Assembly: GCF_029076445.1 (NCBI RefSeq)
Contig: NZ_JARESG010000010.1
Span: 110,655 to 174,654, forward strand
DNA length: 64,000 nucleotides
Source: Pseudarthrobacter naphthalenicus
GTDB taxonomy: Bacteria > Actinomycetota > Actinomycetes > Actinomycetales > Micrococcaceae
Reading direction: 5' to 3'
Part shown: positions 9,388-19,773 of the stretch, piece by piece
Numbering within the stretch: position 1 is the stretch's first letter
How the letters are laid out: every line of letters begins with the position of its first letter
Program-made: the position numbers and the translations under genes
The notes under the pieces: generated by a model
Databases searched by the model: none
Seen by the model: only the letters and a program-made list of their open reading frames with translations
What the model was told of the DNA's origin: nothing

Positions 9388-11031
9388 GTGAACGACGGCC
9401 CGCTGATTGTCCAGAGCGACAAGACCATCCTGCTGGAAGTGGACCACGAGCTCGCTACCGAAGCCCGCCATGCGATCGCCCCCTTCGCAGAGCTGGAACG
9501 CGCCCCCGAACACATGCACAGTTACCGGCTGACGCCCCTGGGCCTCTGGAATGCACGCGCCGCCGGACTGGACGCGGAGCGGGTCCTGGACACGCTGCTC
9601 AAATACTCACGGTTCCCGGTGCCGCATTCGCTGCTGATCGACGTCGAAGAGACCATGTCCCGGTACGGCCGGCTCCGCCTTGAAAAAGACCCCCAGCACG
9701 GGCTGGTGATGCGCACGGATGACTACCCGGTCCTCGAAGAGGTGATCCGGGCCAAGAAGATCCAACCCCTCCTGGGGCCACGGATTGATGGCGAAACCAT
9801 CGTGGTGCATTCCTCCCAGCGCGGCCAGCTCAAACAGCTGCTCCTGAAGATCGGCTGGCCGGCAGAGGATCTCGCCGGCTACGTTGACGGCACACCGCAC
9901 CTGATTGCCCTCAATGAGGACGGCTGGAAGCTGCGCCCCTACCAACAGCTCGCCACCGAGAATTTCTGGGCCGGCGGCAGCGGCGTGGTGGTGCTCCCCT
10001 GCGGTGCCGGGAAGACCCTGGTGGGTGCCGCCGCCATGGCCACCAGTTCCACCACAACGCTGATCCTGGTCACCAACACGGTGGCCGCGCGCCAGTGGAA
10101 AGACGAGCTGCTCAAGCGCACCTCCCTCACGGAGGACGAAATCGGCGAGTACTCCGGAGCGGTCAAGGAGGTCCGGCCGGTAACCATTGCCACCTACCAG
10201 GTGCTCACCACCAAGCGGGGCGGCCTTTACCCGCACCTGGAGCTGGTGGACGGCCACGACTGGGGCCTGATCATCTACGACGAAGTCCATCTGCTGCCGG
10301 CGCCCATCTTCCGCATGACCGCCGATCTCCAGGCCCGCCGCCGGCTGGGCCTCACGGCCACCCTGGTGCGGGAGGACGGCCGCGAAGGCGAGGTCTTCAG
10401 CCTTATCGGTCCCAAACGGTACGACGCACCCTGGAAGGACATCGAGTCCCAGGGCTACATTGCGCCGGCGGACTGCGTCGAGGTCCGTATAGACCTGCCC
10501 CGGGACGAGCGCGTGGCGTACGCCATGGCCGAGGACGCGGACAAGTACCGGCTCTGTTCGACGTCGGAGTCCAAGACCCTGATTGTCGAAGAGTTGGTTG
10601 CCCGGCACCAGGGCGACCAGCTGCTGGTGATCGGTCAGTACATTGACCAGCTGGACGAGATCGGCGAGCGCCTGGGCGCACCCGTCATCAAGGGCGATAC
10701 CTCGGTGAAGGAACGGCAAAAACTCTTCGACGCGTTCCGTGCCGGCGACGTGCAGACGCTGGTGGTCTCGAAGGTGGCCAACTTCTCCATCGACCTGCCG
10801 GAGGCCTCGGTTGCCATCCAGGTCTCGGGCTCGTTCGGGTCCCGCCAGGAAGAGGCCCAGCGGCTGGGCCGGCTGCTTCGGCCCAAGAAGGACGGACGGG
10901 CTGCCCGCTTCTACTCGCTGGTGGCCAGGGACACCCTCGATCAGGATTTTGCGGCTAAAAGGCAGCGCTTCCTGGCGGAGCAGGGGTACGCCTACCGGAT
11001 CATGGACGCGAAGGATGTGGGGGCCGCCTAG
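9388..11031 (+). CDS. DNA repair helicase, XPB/ERCC3 type (SF2)
   Basis: 547 residues from the GTG at 9388 (VNDGPLIVQSDK), behind GAAGGA. An N-terminal damage-recognition-like domain covers about 1-165. The SF2 helicase core then shows Walker A LPCGAGKT (Lys about 209), the DEVH box (about 298), motif III RLGLTATLVRED and motif VI QRLGRLLRPKK. It is the bacterial counterpart of the TFIIH helicase XPB: ATP-driven 3'-5' unwinding in DNA repair. It is transcribed with the helicase-associated gene. Confidence 0.92.
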   Translation: MNDGPLIVQSDKTILLEVDHELATEARHAIAPFAELERAPEHMHSYRLTPLGLWNARAAGLDAERVLDTLLKYSRFPVPHSLLIDVEETMSRYGRLRLEKDPQHGLVMRTDDYPVLEEVIRAKKIQPLLGPRIDGETIVVHSSQRGQLKQLLLKIGWPAEDLAGYVDGTPHLIALNEDGWKLRPYQQLATENFWAGGSGVVVLPCGAGKTLVGAAAMATSSTTTLILVTNTVAARQWKDELLKRTSLTEDEIGEYSGAVKEVRPVTIATYQVLTTKRGGLYPHLELVDGHDWGLIIYDEVHLLPAPIFRMTADLQARRRLGLTATLVREDGREGEVFSLIGPKRYDAPWKDIESQGYIAPADCVEVRIDLPRDERVAYAMAEDADKYRLCSTSESKTLIVEELVARHQGDQLLVIGQYIDQLDEIGERLGAPVIKGDTSVKERQKLFDAFRAGDVQTLVVSKVANFSIDLPEASVAIQVSGSFGSRQEEAQRLGRLLRPKKDGRAARFYSLVARDTLDQDFAAKRQRFLAEQGYAYRIMDAKDVGAA

Positions 11032-11092
11032 GCTCACGGAACACACACCTGCCGTCCAGAAAACTCACAGATTCTGGGAGCATGATGGGAGC

Positions 11093-11806
11093 ATGAAGAA
11101 GACCGGTCCCGAAGCCAAGCTCCTCGTTGTTGACGATGAACCCAACATCCGCGAGCTGCTGTCCACGTCCCTTCGCTTCGCCGGTTTCGAGGTGGTTTCG
11201 GCTGCCAACGGACGGGACGCCCTGGCCGCCGCCGAGCTGCACGCTCCGGACCTGGCTGTGCTGGACGTTATGCTGCCGGACATGGACGGGTTTACCGTCA
11301 CCCGCAAGCTGCGGGCATCCGGCAAACACTTCCCCGTCCTGTTCCTGACGGCGAAGGACGACACCGAGGACAAGGTCACCGGCCTCACCGTTGGCGGGGA
11401 CGACTACGTCACCAAGCCCTTCAGCCTGGACGAGGTGGTGGCCCGCATCCGGGCCGTCCTGCGCCGCACGCAGCCGCTGCTGGATGACGACGACGCCGTC
11501 ATCCGGGTTGATGACCTGGAGCTCGACGACGATGCGCACGAGGTGCGCCGCGGCGGCACCGTTATTGAGCTCTCCCCCACCGAGTTCAAGCTGCTGCGCT
11601 ACCTGATGCTTAACCCCAACCGGGTGCTGTCCAAATCCCAGATCCTTGACCATGTCTGGGAATACAACTTCAACGGCGACGCTTCGATTGTGGAGTCCTA
11701 CATCTCCTACCTGCGCCGCAAGGTGGACATTGATCCGGATGCCCCGGCCCTGATCCAGACCAAGCGGGGCGTGGGCTACGTGCTCCGGACGGCAGAGAAG
11801 CGCTGA
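11093..11806 (+). CDS. response regulator, OmpR/PhoP-like
   Basis: 237 residues starting MKKTGPEAK. The receiver domain (about 9-122) begins LLVVDDEPNIRELL. The phospho-acceptor is Asp58 in LDVMLPD, and the switch Lys lies in YVTKPFSLDEVVARI. The C-terminal winged helix (about 138-235) ends TKRGVGYVLRT. The receiver is most like the PhoP branch of Actinobacteria. The histidine kinase follows after 2 bases, so they form one operon. The signal is not known. Confidence 0.93.
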   Translation: MKKTGPEAKLLVVDDEPNIRELLSTSLRFAGFEVVSAANGRDALAAAELHAPDLAVLDVMLPDMDGFTVTRKLRASGKHFPVLFLTAKDDTEDKVTGLTVGGDDYVTKPFSLDEVVARIRAVLRRTQPLLDDDDAVIRVDDLELDDDAHEVRRGGTVIELSPTEFKLLRYLMLNPNRVLSKSQILDHVWEYNFNGDASIVESYISYLRRKVDIDPDAPALIQTKRGVGYVLRTAEKR

Positions 11807-11808
11807 CC

Positions 11809-13401
11809 TTGCTGCAGCGGTGGAAGTCGGCCTCCCTGAGGTCCCAGCTGGTCGCCATCATCATGGCGCTGCTGATTGTTGCCCTGACGGCCACCGGGGC
11901 AGGAACCCTGGCGCTGCTGCACAGCTATCTGGTGGGCCAGGTGGACGACAAGCTGAACGCCGCCGTCGAACTCGCCAGCAAGCAGCGCTCGTTTACGCCG
12001 TTGCAGGCGCCCAATCCGATCGTGGTACCCACCGATTATTCGCTGACCCTTTTTGTTCCGGGCGAGGAACCGTACCCGTTCGGCGGAGACGCCAATGTCC
12101 GTCCCGATATCAGCAGCATCTCCCTGGAAGAGGCCCAGAGGCGGGGAACCCAGCCCTACCAGGTCCGGGGCACCGACGGGCAGAACTGGCGTGTGGTGGC
12201 CGTGACAGTCCTCAGCGGCGGGCGTCTTGCCGTGGTGGTCATCGGCTTGCCGCTGCAGAGCGTGGATGACGTCCTCAAACACGCCACACTGGTGATCTGC
12301 GGGGCAGGCCTGCTCACGCTGCTGCTCGCGTCGCTGATTGCCAGCTGGACCGTGTCCCGGTCCTTCCGTCCCTTGGCCCGGGTGGAGAAGACGGCTGCCG
12401 CCATCGCCGCGGGGGACCTTTCCCGGCGCGTGGACATCGATAACCCCCACACCGAACTCGGCCGGCTCGGCAGCTCGCTGAATGCCATGCTGGCGCACAT
12501 TGAGACCGCTTTTGCCGCCAGAACCGCCTCCGAGGCCAGAATGCGCAGGTTCGCGGCTGATGCCTCCCATGAACTCCGAACGCCGCTGGTGACCATCCGG
12601 GGCTTCTCGGAGCTTTACCGCCACGGCGCCCTTGCCACCGAGGAGGATGTGGCCACGGCCATGGGCCGGATCGAAAGCGAAGCCAAACGGATGGGGTCCA
12701 TGGTGGAGGACCTCCTGTTGCTGGCGCGCCTGGACGAACAGCGCCCGCTCCAGCAGAAACCCGTTGACCTGCAATTGATTGCGCACGATGCCGTGGTGGA
12801 CACCCAGGCGAGCGAGCGGACCCGCACCATCTCCCTGATCGGGCTCGACGGCGGCCCCGCCGCACCGGCCCCTGTGCTGGGCGACGAAGCGAAACTGCGC
12901 CAGGTGGTGGGAAACCTTGTGGGCAATGCCCTGCGCTACACCCCCGAAGGCAGTCCCATCGAGCTGGCCGTAGGCACCCGCACCTCTGACAGCGGACAAC
13001 CACGCGCCGTCATTGAAGTCCGGGACCACGGCCCCGGCATCTCGGAAGAGGAAGCAGCGAAGGTCTTTGAGCGCTTCTACCGCGCGGACACCTCCCGCAC
13101 CCGCGAGACCGGCGGAAGCGGGCTGGGGCTCGCCATTGTCGCCGCAATTGTGGGTTCACACGGCGGGTCCGTCAGGGTGGCAACGACCGACGGCGGCGGC
13201 GCAACCCTGGTGGTCAGCCTGCCCCTCCGGAATGAGGCGGCTGACAGCAGCGCCGAGGATGAGGCTGACCGGCAGACGGAGGATGACCCAAACGGGGGGA
13301 ACGGCCAACCCGAAGGGAACGCCCTGCCCGCGGAGAACTCCATGCACGAGGGGAACTCACTGCACGGCGGCCCGGGCGACGGCAAGGTTATCCACATATA
13401 A
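11809..13401 (+). CDS. sensor histidine kinase, PhoR-like
   Basis: 530 residues from a TTG start 2 bases after the regulator stops. There are two membrane helices (about 15-38 and 160-183) enclosing an extracytoplasmic sensor domain. Then come HAMP (SRSFRPLARVEKTAAAIAAG), HisKA with His254 in DASHELRTP, and HATPase with N-box VGNLVGNALRYTP and G-boxes DHGPGI and GGSGLGLAI. The last 60 residues are a hydrophilic tail of low complexity (GNGQPEGNALPAENSMHEGN). It phosphorylates the neighbouring regulator. Confidence 0.92.
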   Translation: MLQRWKSASLRSQLVAIIMALLIVALTATGAGTLALLHSYLVGQVDDKLNAAVELASKQRSFTPLQAPNPIVVPTDYSLTLFVPGEEPYPFGGDANVRPDISSISLEEAQRRGTQPYQVRGTDGQNWRVVAVTVLSGGRLAVVVIGLPLQSVDDVLKHATLVICGAGLLTLLLASLIASWTVSRSFRPLARVEKTAAAIAAGDLSRRVDIDNPHTELGRLGSSLNAMLAHIETAFAARTASEARMRRFAADASHELRTPLVTIRGFSELYRHGALATEEDVATAMGRIESEAKRMGSMVEDLLLLARLDEQRPLQQKPVDLQLIAHDAVVDTQASERTRTISLIGLDGGPAAPAPVLGDEAKLRQVVGNLVGNALRYTPEGSPIELAVGTRTSDSGQPRAVIEVRDHGPGISEEEAAKVFERFYRADTSRTRETGGSGLGLAIVAAIVGSHGGSVRVATTDGGGATLVVSLPLRNEAADSSAEDEADRQTEDDPNGGNGQPEGNALPAENSMHEGNSLHGGPGDGKVIHI

Positions 13402-13508
13402 CAATCGGCCGTGGCGTGCCGGCTGCGCCGCTCCGTAGGCTCGTTGCAGTGGCCCGGGTCAGCCGGGCGGGCAGCCGGACTGCCCCACTACATCGAGAGG
13501 CATCAGCC

Positions 13509-13796
13509 ATGAGCATCATTTCCGTCGACACCGAACTGCTTGAGCTCAAATCAGCGAACGTCAAAGCCACCGTGGACCGCATCAGCGCCGACGTCCAAAC
13601 CATGAAGCGCGGCCTGGACGAACTGCAGGGCACCTGGCGCGGCTCGGCAGCCACGAATTTCCAGGCCCTGGTGACGGAGTGGACGCTGACCCAAGGCAAG
13701 GTCGAGGCGTCGCTGGCGTCCATCAACATGGCCCTGGCATCGGCGGCAAACACGTATGCCCAGGCCGAGCAGGGAAACACGCAACGCTTCAGCTGA
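13509..13796 (+). CDS. WXG100 family protein (ESAT-6-like)
   Basis: 95 residues, the typical WXG100 length. The central Trp-x-Gly turn is in GTWRGSAATNF (W at about 43), between two predicted helices. These proteins form helical hairpin dimers and are usually secreted by type VII (ESX) systems, though some act inside the cell. No other ESX component is in the window, so this is an orphan copy here. It lies 107 bases after the histidine kinase and may have its own promoter. Confidence 0.9.
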   Translation: MSIISVDTELLELKSANVKATVDRISADVQTMKRGLDELQGTWRGSAATNFQALVTEWTLTQGKVEASLASINMALASAANTYAQAEQGNTQRFS

Positions 13797-13817
13797 GCCC
13801 GTTGCCGGTGGTAAACC

Positions 13818-14864
13818 TCAGGCTTCGGGTGTGCCCTGATGGAACCGGAGCCGCCACTTGGTGCCGTCCAGTACCCACAGGGAGCTCCGGAGAACCGGGC
13901 CCGAGCGCGCGTAGCTTCGGTACGTCAGCAGGACCGCGTCGGCGCCAATCCGGTCCGCGCCCAGGATTTCGAGGTCCGTGTGGTTGCCCGGGTCCTCTTC
14001 CAGTGCCATCATCATGGCGTCCCGGGTCCAGACCCTGCCGGAGCTTCCGATCTCCATGAAGTCCGGGTGCAGGAGGACGCCGGTGCGGCCAATATCGCCC
14101 CTGGCTTCAGGGCCGGCGAGTTCGCGTTCGAGGGCCTCGACGATCGCCTCCGGGCTGGGCTCGGCCCCGGTGGCCTCCGCCTGATCGAACGCCTCGGCCT
14201 CGAGCTCGCTGAACAGGTCGGGCTCTGCAAAGGAGGCCTGTCCAAAGCGGCCCGCGCTGACGGCAGCAGAAGGCTCGTTGCGGGCAGCCGGGGCGGCAGT
14301 ACGCCCGGCCCCGGCCGCAGCGCCCGCCGGCCCGGTGGCTTCGGTGGACTGGTTCCCGGCCTCGGCGGCACCTGCGGGCGGGCCTGCTGCAACGGGCGCA
14401 CCGGCGAAGCCGGGCCCGGATCGGGCGGCGACACCCTGCTGGTAGGCGGTGGCCGCCGCGCGGGCCCGTTCATCGGCCGCCTCGTTGAGGTCATGACCGG
14501 CGTGGCCTTTAACCCATTCGAACGTGTACTTGCGGCCGGCAAGTTCACGGTCCAGTTCCTTGAGCAGCTCAAGGTTCATCACGGGCTTGCCGTCCCCTTT
14601 TCGCCAGCCTTTCCGTTTCCAGCCCGGCATCCATTTGGTGATGGAGTTGATAACGTACTGGCTGTCGCAGAGGACCTTCAGGTGTTCATCGGGAAGGTGG
14701 GCAGTGGCACGGAACAAGTCGAGGACGGCCATCAGCTCGCCCTGGTTGTTGGTGCCGTGCGGCCATCCGCCCGCCCGCCAGGAGTGGTCGTCCACGTACC
14801 AGGCCCAGCCGGCCGGCCCCGGGTTGCCTAAAGCCGAACCGTCGGCCGCTGCTGTAATTGTCAC
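13818..14864 (-). CDS. rnhA: ribonuclease HI fused to a DUF4440/NTF2-like C-terminal domain
   Basis: 348 residues. The RNase HI domain (about 1-148) starts MTITAAADGSALGNPGPAGW (first catalytic Asp). It continues with NNQGELMAVL (Glu), LCDSQYVINSI (Asp), WVKGHAGHDLNEAADERAR (His and final Asp). All acidic active-site residues are present, so it should cut RNA in RNA-DNA hybrids. A 70-residue Ala/Pro/Gly linker follows. The last 125 residues (FDQAEATGAEPSPEAIVEAL to RLRFHQGTPEA) look like a DUF4440/SnoaL-type small barrel (LTYRSYARSG, SSLWVLDGTKWRLRFHQGT). The role of the second domain is unknown. Confidence 0.85.
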   Translation of the reverse strand: MTITAAADGSALGNPGPAGWAWYVDDHSWRAGGWPHGTNNQGELMAVLDLFRATAHLPDEHLKVLCDSQYVINSITKWMPGWKRKGWRKGDGKPVMNLELLKELDRELAGRKYTFEWVKGHAGHDLNEAADERARAAATAYQQGVAARSGPGFAGAPVAAGPPAGAAEAGNQSTEATGPAGAAAGAGRTAAPAARNEPSAAVSAGRFGQASFAEPDLFSELEAEAFDQAEATGAEPSPEAIVEALERELAGPEARGDIGRTGVLLHPDFMEIGSSGRVWTRDAMMMALEEDPGNHTDLEILGADRIGADAVLLTYRSYARSGPVLRSSLWVLDGTKWRLRFHQGTPEA

Positions 14865-14897
14865 TGTTCCATCCTGCCAGAGATCCCGCCTGACCTT

Positions 14898-14962
14898 GAT
14901 GCCGGCGCCCTGACCCCTGCCCCTGATGTCGGCGCCCTGACCCCTGCCCCTGATGTCGGCGC
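14898..14962. repeat. 27-bp tandem repeat, 2.4 copies
   Basis: Units at 14898-14924 and 14925-14951 differ by one base; a third, partial unit runs to 14962. It lies just upstream of the rnhA start and downstream of the groEL terminator, between the two genes. No protein or known element is encoded. Confidence 0.9.
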
Positions 14963-14970
14963 TTAACGGC

Positions 14971-15007
14971 CGACGGCGGCCCCCACCCTTGGTGAGGACC
15001 GCCGTCG
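14971..15007 (-). terminator. terminator of groEL
   Basis: Perfect 9-bp arms (CGACGGCGG and CCGCCGTCG) lie 40 bases downstream of the groEL stop codon, with further pairing possible inside (CACC/GGTG). There is no clear U-run, as is common in high-GC Actinobacteria. Confidence 0.7.
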
Positions 15008-15047
15008 AGCGTTGTGCTTTGGTGCGTCGTGCTTGGAAAGCCGGGGG

Positions 15048-16781
<1,734 letters not shown>

Positions 16782-16856
16782 TCACTCCAGCTAGGTATTT
16801 CTCTCGCTCCGAGCCCGGTGCCAAAGCTGCGGAAGCGGCGGATGCCGAACCTTGCT

Positions 16857-16883
16857 TTAGCAGTCGGTACGTCAGAGTGCTAA
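16857..16883. promoter_or_regulatory. CIRCE element (HrcA operator), start-proximal copy
   Basis: TTAGCAGTC-N9-GAGTGCTAA; it matches the CIRCE consensus TTAGCACTC-N9-GAGTGCTAA at 17 of 18 arm positions. It lies upstream of groEL (start 16676) with a leader of about 180 bases between. Confidence 0.93.
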
Positions 16884-16891
16884 CTCAATAA

Positions 16892-16918
16892 TTAGCACTC
16901 CCCCGGTGAGAGTGCAAG
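16892..16918. promoter_or_regulatory. CIRCE element (HrcA operator), start-distal copy
   Basis: TTAGCACTC-N9-GAGTGCAAG; one arm is perfect and the other has 7 of 9 matches. It starts 8 bases after the first CIRCE ends, so two HrcA dimers could bind side by side. hrcA itself is not in the window. Confidence 0.88.
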
Positions 16919-16970
16919 CGAATGGACGCCGGAACCGCCTATCCGGCGGGTGGCCGTTCGCCGTTGGCGA

Positions 16971-18269
16971 TCAGCCCGCGGTGCGGCCTGCGGCCTCGCG
17001 TCCGGTGAGCACGGCCCTGTTGTCCGCCCCATAGGTGAAGACCATGAAGTTCGCCGCCGTGATATCGCCATGGGAGTCGAACGCAATATGCCCCGATTCG
17101 CCGTCGTAATTGATTCTTGCCCCCGTCTTCAGCACGGCCAGGCAGTCGGCGTAGGTACGGCATGTTTTACCGGCCGGGGCGGTTTCCGGACCGTCCGGGG
17201 TCCCGCCGGATGCTGTGATCAGGTTGGCTGCGATGGAGCGGCCGGCGTCGTCACCGGCCGTAGCCGCAGCCAGCGCCGCAAGGTTCACGGCATCGTAGGC
17301 TTCGGCCCCGAAGGACAGGTCCTTCAGGCCCGGACTGATGGCCAGCAGCCGCGCCTGGAACGCAGCCGAAGGGAGGCCGCCGGGCACCACGGCGCGGGCA
17401 CCATCGAGGGCCTTCGAGCCAAGCCCCGAACCGTACTGCGCGAAGGCACCGTCACTGAGGATGAGCTTGCTGCCGGACAACCCTGCGTTGTTAAGTTCGG
17501 CGAGGGCACCCTGGGCGTCCTCCCGGGCGATCAGAACCACGGCGTCAGGTTTGGCTTCCCGGGCGGCCGCCGCCGCCTTCTGCGCGGCACCCGGCTTGAA
17601 GGCCGAGGTGCTGACCGTTTCCAGGCCGGCAGCCGTGGCAGCGGCGGCCACGGCCGCGGAGACGTCGTTGCCGTAGGCGCTGTCCTGGTGGACCACGGAG
17701 ATTTTCCTGGCCCCGCCGTCCTTGGCGAGCTTAACCAGCACGGAGGCCTGGGCAACGTCCGTTGGCGCGGTCCGGAAATAGTAGCCGCCGCTCTTGTACG
17801 TGCTCAGCGCCGCCGCCGAATTCGCCGGCGAGATCAGCGGTGTCCTGGCCGCGGACAGGACGTCGATGGCAGCTGCCGCGTGGCTGGAATCCGTCGGCCC
17901 CACCACGGCGTCGGCTTTGCCGTCAACGAGTTTCCTGGCCTGCTGCCCGGCATCGTCGCCCATTTCGACGATCAGTTCGACAGGCTTGCCCTTGTGTCCC
18001 CCGGCTGCGTTGATGTCCTTGACTGCAGCCTCCGCGGCGGCCCGCTGCGCATCATTGAGGAAGCTCTGCTCCCCCGTGTTGTCCAGGATCAGGCCGATCC
18101 GCAGGGTCCCGTCGCCGGAGGCCTCCACGGTGTCCAGCCGGGCGTTGCCCCCGGCGGCACCGGCGCACCCGGCGAGTGCCAGGAGGAGGGCCGCCGCCGC
18201 GGTGCCGCGGAGGATTGCCAAGGGCGGGGTGCCGCGGAAGATTGCCAAGGGCGAGGTGCCGCGGTTCAC
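16971..18269 (-). CDS. ABC-transporter substrate-binding lipoprotein, LivK-like
   Basis: 432 residues. The lipobox LALAGC (Cys at about 35) follows a hydrophobic segment. The mature part has the type I periplasmic-binding fold of branched-chain amino-acid receptors: [44 protein letters not shown] and [13 protein letters not shown]. No permease or ATPase gene lies beside it. The GTG start at 18269 overlaps the stop codon of the upstream csp gene (GTGA). The first 24 residues contain a 9-residue repeat ([18 protein letters not shown]) from the 27-bp tandem repeat at 18201-18264. The ligand is unknown. Confidence 0.82.
   Translation of the reverse strand: MNRGTSPLAIFRGTPPLAILRGTAAAALLLALAGCAGAAGGNARLDTVEASGDGTLRIGLILDNTGEQSFLNDAQRAAAEAAVKDINAAGGHKGKPVELIVEMGDDAGQQARKLVDGKADAVVGPTDSSHAAAAIDVLSAARTPLISPANSAAALSTYKSGGYYFRTAPTDVAQASVLVKLAKDGGARKISVVHQDSAYGNDVSAAVAAAATAAGLETVSTSAFKPGAAQKAAAAAREAKPDAVVLIAREDAQGALAELNNAGLSGSKLILSDGAFAQYGSGLGSKALDGARAVVPGGLPSAAFQARLLAISPGLKDLSFGAEAYDAVNLAALAAATAGDDAGRSIAANLITASGGTPDGPETAPAGKTCRTYADCLAVLKTGARINYDGESGHIAFDSHGDITAANFMVFTYGADNRAVLTGREAAGRTAG
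18201..18264. repeat. 27-bp in-frame tandem repeat in a signal peptide
   Basis: Units at 18201-18227 and 18228-18254 differ at two positions; a 10-base partial third copy runs to 18264. Because 27 is divisible by 3, the repeat adds 9 residues per copy to the N-region of the lipoprotein without shifting the frame. Confidence 0.92.
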
Positions 18270-18472
18270 TCTGCGGGCCGGACGCTATCGGCCTGCGGGC
18301 CTTTCTCGCCTTCGCCGACTTCCAGCTCCACCCGCTGCCCTTCTTCGAGGGCCCGGAAGCCTTCGCCGTCGATGGCCGACCAGTGCACAAAGACGTCATC
18401 CCCGGAGCCATCCACGGTAATGAAGCCATAGCCCTTTTCGGCGTTGAACCATTTGACGGTTCCCAATGCCAT
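18266..18472 (-). CDS. cspA: CspA-family cold-shock protein
   Basis: 68 residues, a single cold-shock domain: [18 protein letters not shown] with RNP1, then DVFVHWSAI with RNP2. It is a small nucleic-acid chaperone. The ATG at 18472 is the family start; an ATG three codons upstream is possible. The stop codon overlaps the GTG of the lipoprotein gene, which makes an odd csp-transporter pair with probable translational coupling. Confidence 0.93.
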   Translation of the reverse strand: MALGTVKWFNAEKGYGFITVDGSGDDVFVHWSAIDGEGFRALEEGQRVELEVGEGEKGPQADSVRPAE

Positions 18473-18639
18473 GATGTCCACTCTTTCCGTAGTGCCGACG
18501 GTCCACCCCGCTGTGGGCCGTGTACGTCCGTGCGCCGCGAACGGGCCCGAAGCCTCAATTCACTCTAGCCACAACCCGTGGGAGCGGCCGGGCCGCCCGG
18601 CCCCGGCGGTCCGAACGTTATGGTCGCGTGACCGGGGCG

Positions 18640-19269
18640 CTACCGGTAATCGGGCCCCAGCACCACAACCAGGGGCACCTGGAACTCCTGGCTGTCGGCC
18701 AGCGTGGGGACGCCCAACAGGGTCCCGAGTGCTTCGGCGTTGGCCCGCTGCGCCGCACCAGCGTAGAAGATCCGGGACGCCTGCTGCGGTGCGCCGGCCC
18801 AGTTGCCGACCTGCCCCAACGTCCAGCCGTCGTTCTGCAGCATCGAACTGACCCGTCCGGCCAGCCCGGCTGTCCCGGCCGCGTTGTACACGGCGACACC
18901 CTGGGCCTTGTTCAGGACCGCGGCCTTTTCGCTGGCGGACGGGGACGCCGAAGGCTCCGGGCCGGCTGAAGCCGCAGCGCCCGGGGAAGGCTCAGCGCTG
19001 GGGGATGATTCCGGGCTGGCCGACGGGGCGGAGCTTGCCTTGGGTGAGGCGGACGCCTCCAGGCTCGTGGAGAGTTCCGTGCCGGCCTGCGTGAACCCGA
19101 GTTTGGGAAGAATCAGGAAGGAAACAAGTCCAATGGCCAGCGCGGCGATCCCCACAGCCAGAACGGGCCAGAGCCTGCGCCGGGCGGCCGCCGTGGCCGT
19201 GCGGTGGACGCCTTGCCGCGAGGCGGTCTCCGGTACCTTGTCGAATTCATCGCGAGCGTATTTGGTCAT
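18640..19269 (-). CDS. LytR C-terminal domain protein, membrane-anchored
   Basis: 209 residues. A basic cytoplasmic part (about 1-33) is followed by one membrane helix (about 34-56, PVLAVGIAALAIGLVSFLI), a Ser/Ala/Pro linker (about 70-112) and a C-terminal LytR_C-type domain (VAVYNAAGTAGLAGRVSSML to VVVLGPDYR). The family is found outside the membrane of Actinobacteria, sometimes attached to LytR-CpsA-Psr enzymes that link glycopolymers to the wall; here the domain stands alone. The exact role is not known. It is followed upstream by the DUF3263 gene on the same strand. Confidence 0.82.
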   Translation of the reverse strand: MTKYARDEFDKVPETASRQGVHRTATAAARRRLWPVLAVGIAALAIGLVSFLILPKLGFTQAGTELSTSLEASASPKASSAPSASPESSPSAEPSPGAAASAGPEPSASPSASEKAAVLNKAQGVAVYNAAGTAGLAGRVSSMLQNDGWTLGQVGNWAGAPQQASRIFYAGAAQRANAEALGTLLGVPTLADSQEFQVPLVVVLGPDYR

Positions 19270-19320
19270 GGTGCAGGGACGTCCTTGTTGATTGCTGCTG
19301 ATGGCTCAGCACGAAATTAG

Positions 19321-19650
19321 TCAGGCGTCGGAACCCAGGCGGCGAGCAGTGCGTGCCCGGTGACGCGACGTACGTAGTCTACGCAATCTCTTCACCAGCA
19401 TGGGATCGTGGGCCAGCGCCGCCTCGGAATCAATGAGGGCATTGAGCAGCTGGTAATAGTGCGTCGCGGACAGGTCGAAGAGCTCCCGGATGGCCTGTTC
19501 CTTGGCGCCCGCGTACTTCCACCACTGCCGTTCCAGGGCCAGCATTTGCTGGTCGCGCTCGCTCAATCGGGAGTCCCGCAGGGTGAAGTCAGCCAGCAGC
19601 CGGCTTTGCTCCGCGGCGTCCGGCAGGTGTTCCCGAGCAGGCTCCGCCAC
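19321..19650 (-). CDS. DUF3263 domain protein
   Basis: 109 residues from the GTG at 19650, behind GAAGGG. The conserved part (about 25-75) reads LSERDQQMLALERQWWKYAG, AKEQAIRELFDLSATHYYQLL. It looks like a helix-turn-helix of a sigma-factor-like or DNA-binding type: the order KEQAIRELFDLSATHYYQLLN resembles region 4. The C-terminal 25 residues are very basic (RRLRRLRTSRHRARTARR). Function is not established. It probably forms an operon with the LytR_C gene 51 bases downstream. Confidence 0.8.
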   Translation of the reverse strand: MAEPAREHLPDAAEQSRLLADFTLRDSRLSERDQQMLALERQWWKYAGAKEQAIRELFDLSATHYYQLLNALIDSEAALAHDPMLVKRLRRLRTSRHRARTARRLGSDA

Positions 19651-19773
19651 GGCACATCCCTTCGCTGGTGAGGTTGAAATCTCATCCCATGCTACGGCGT
19701 AAATAACATTGTTGTCATTTGAAGCCGGGCGCCCCGGGCCGGGTCCGGCGGAAAACTTTGCAAGAATGGGACG

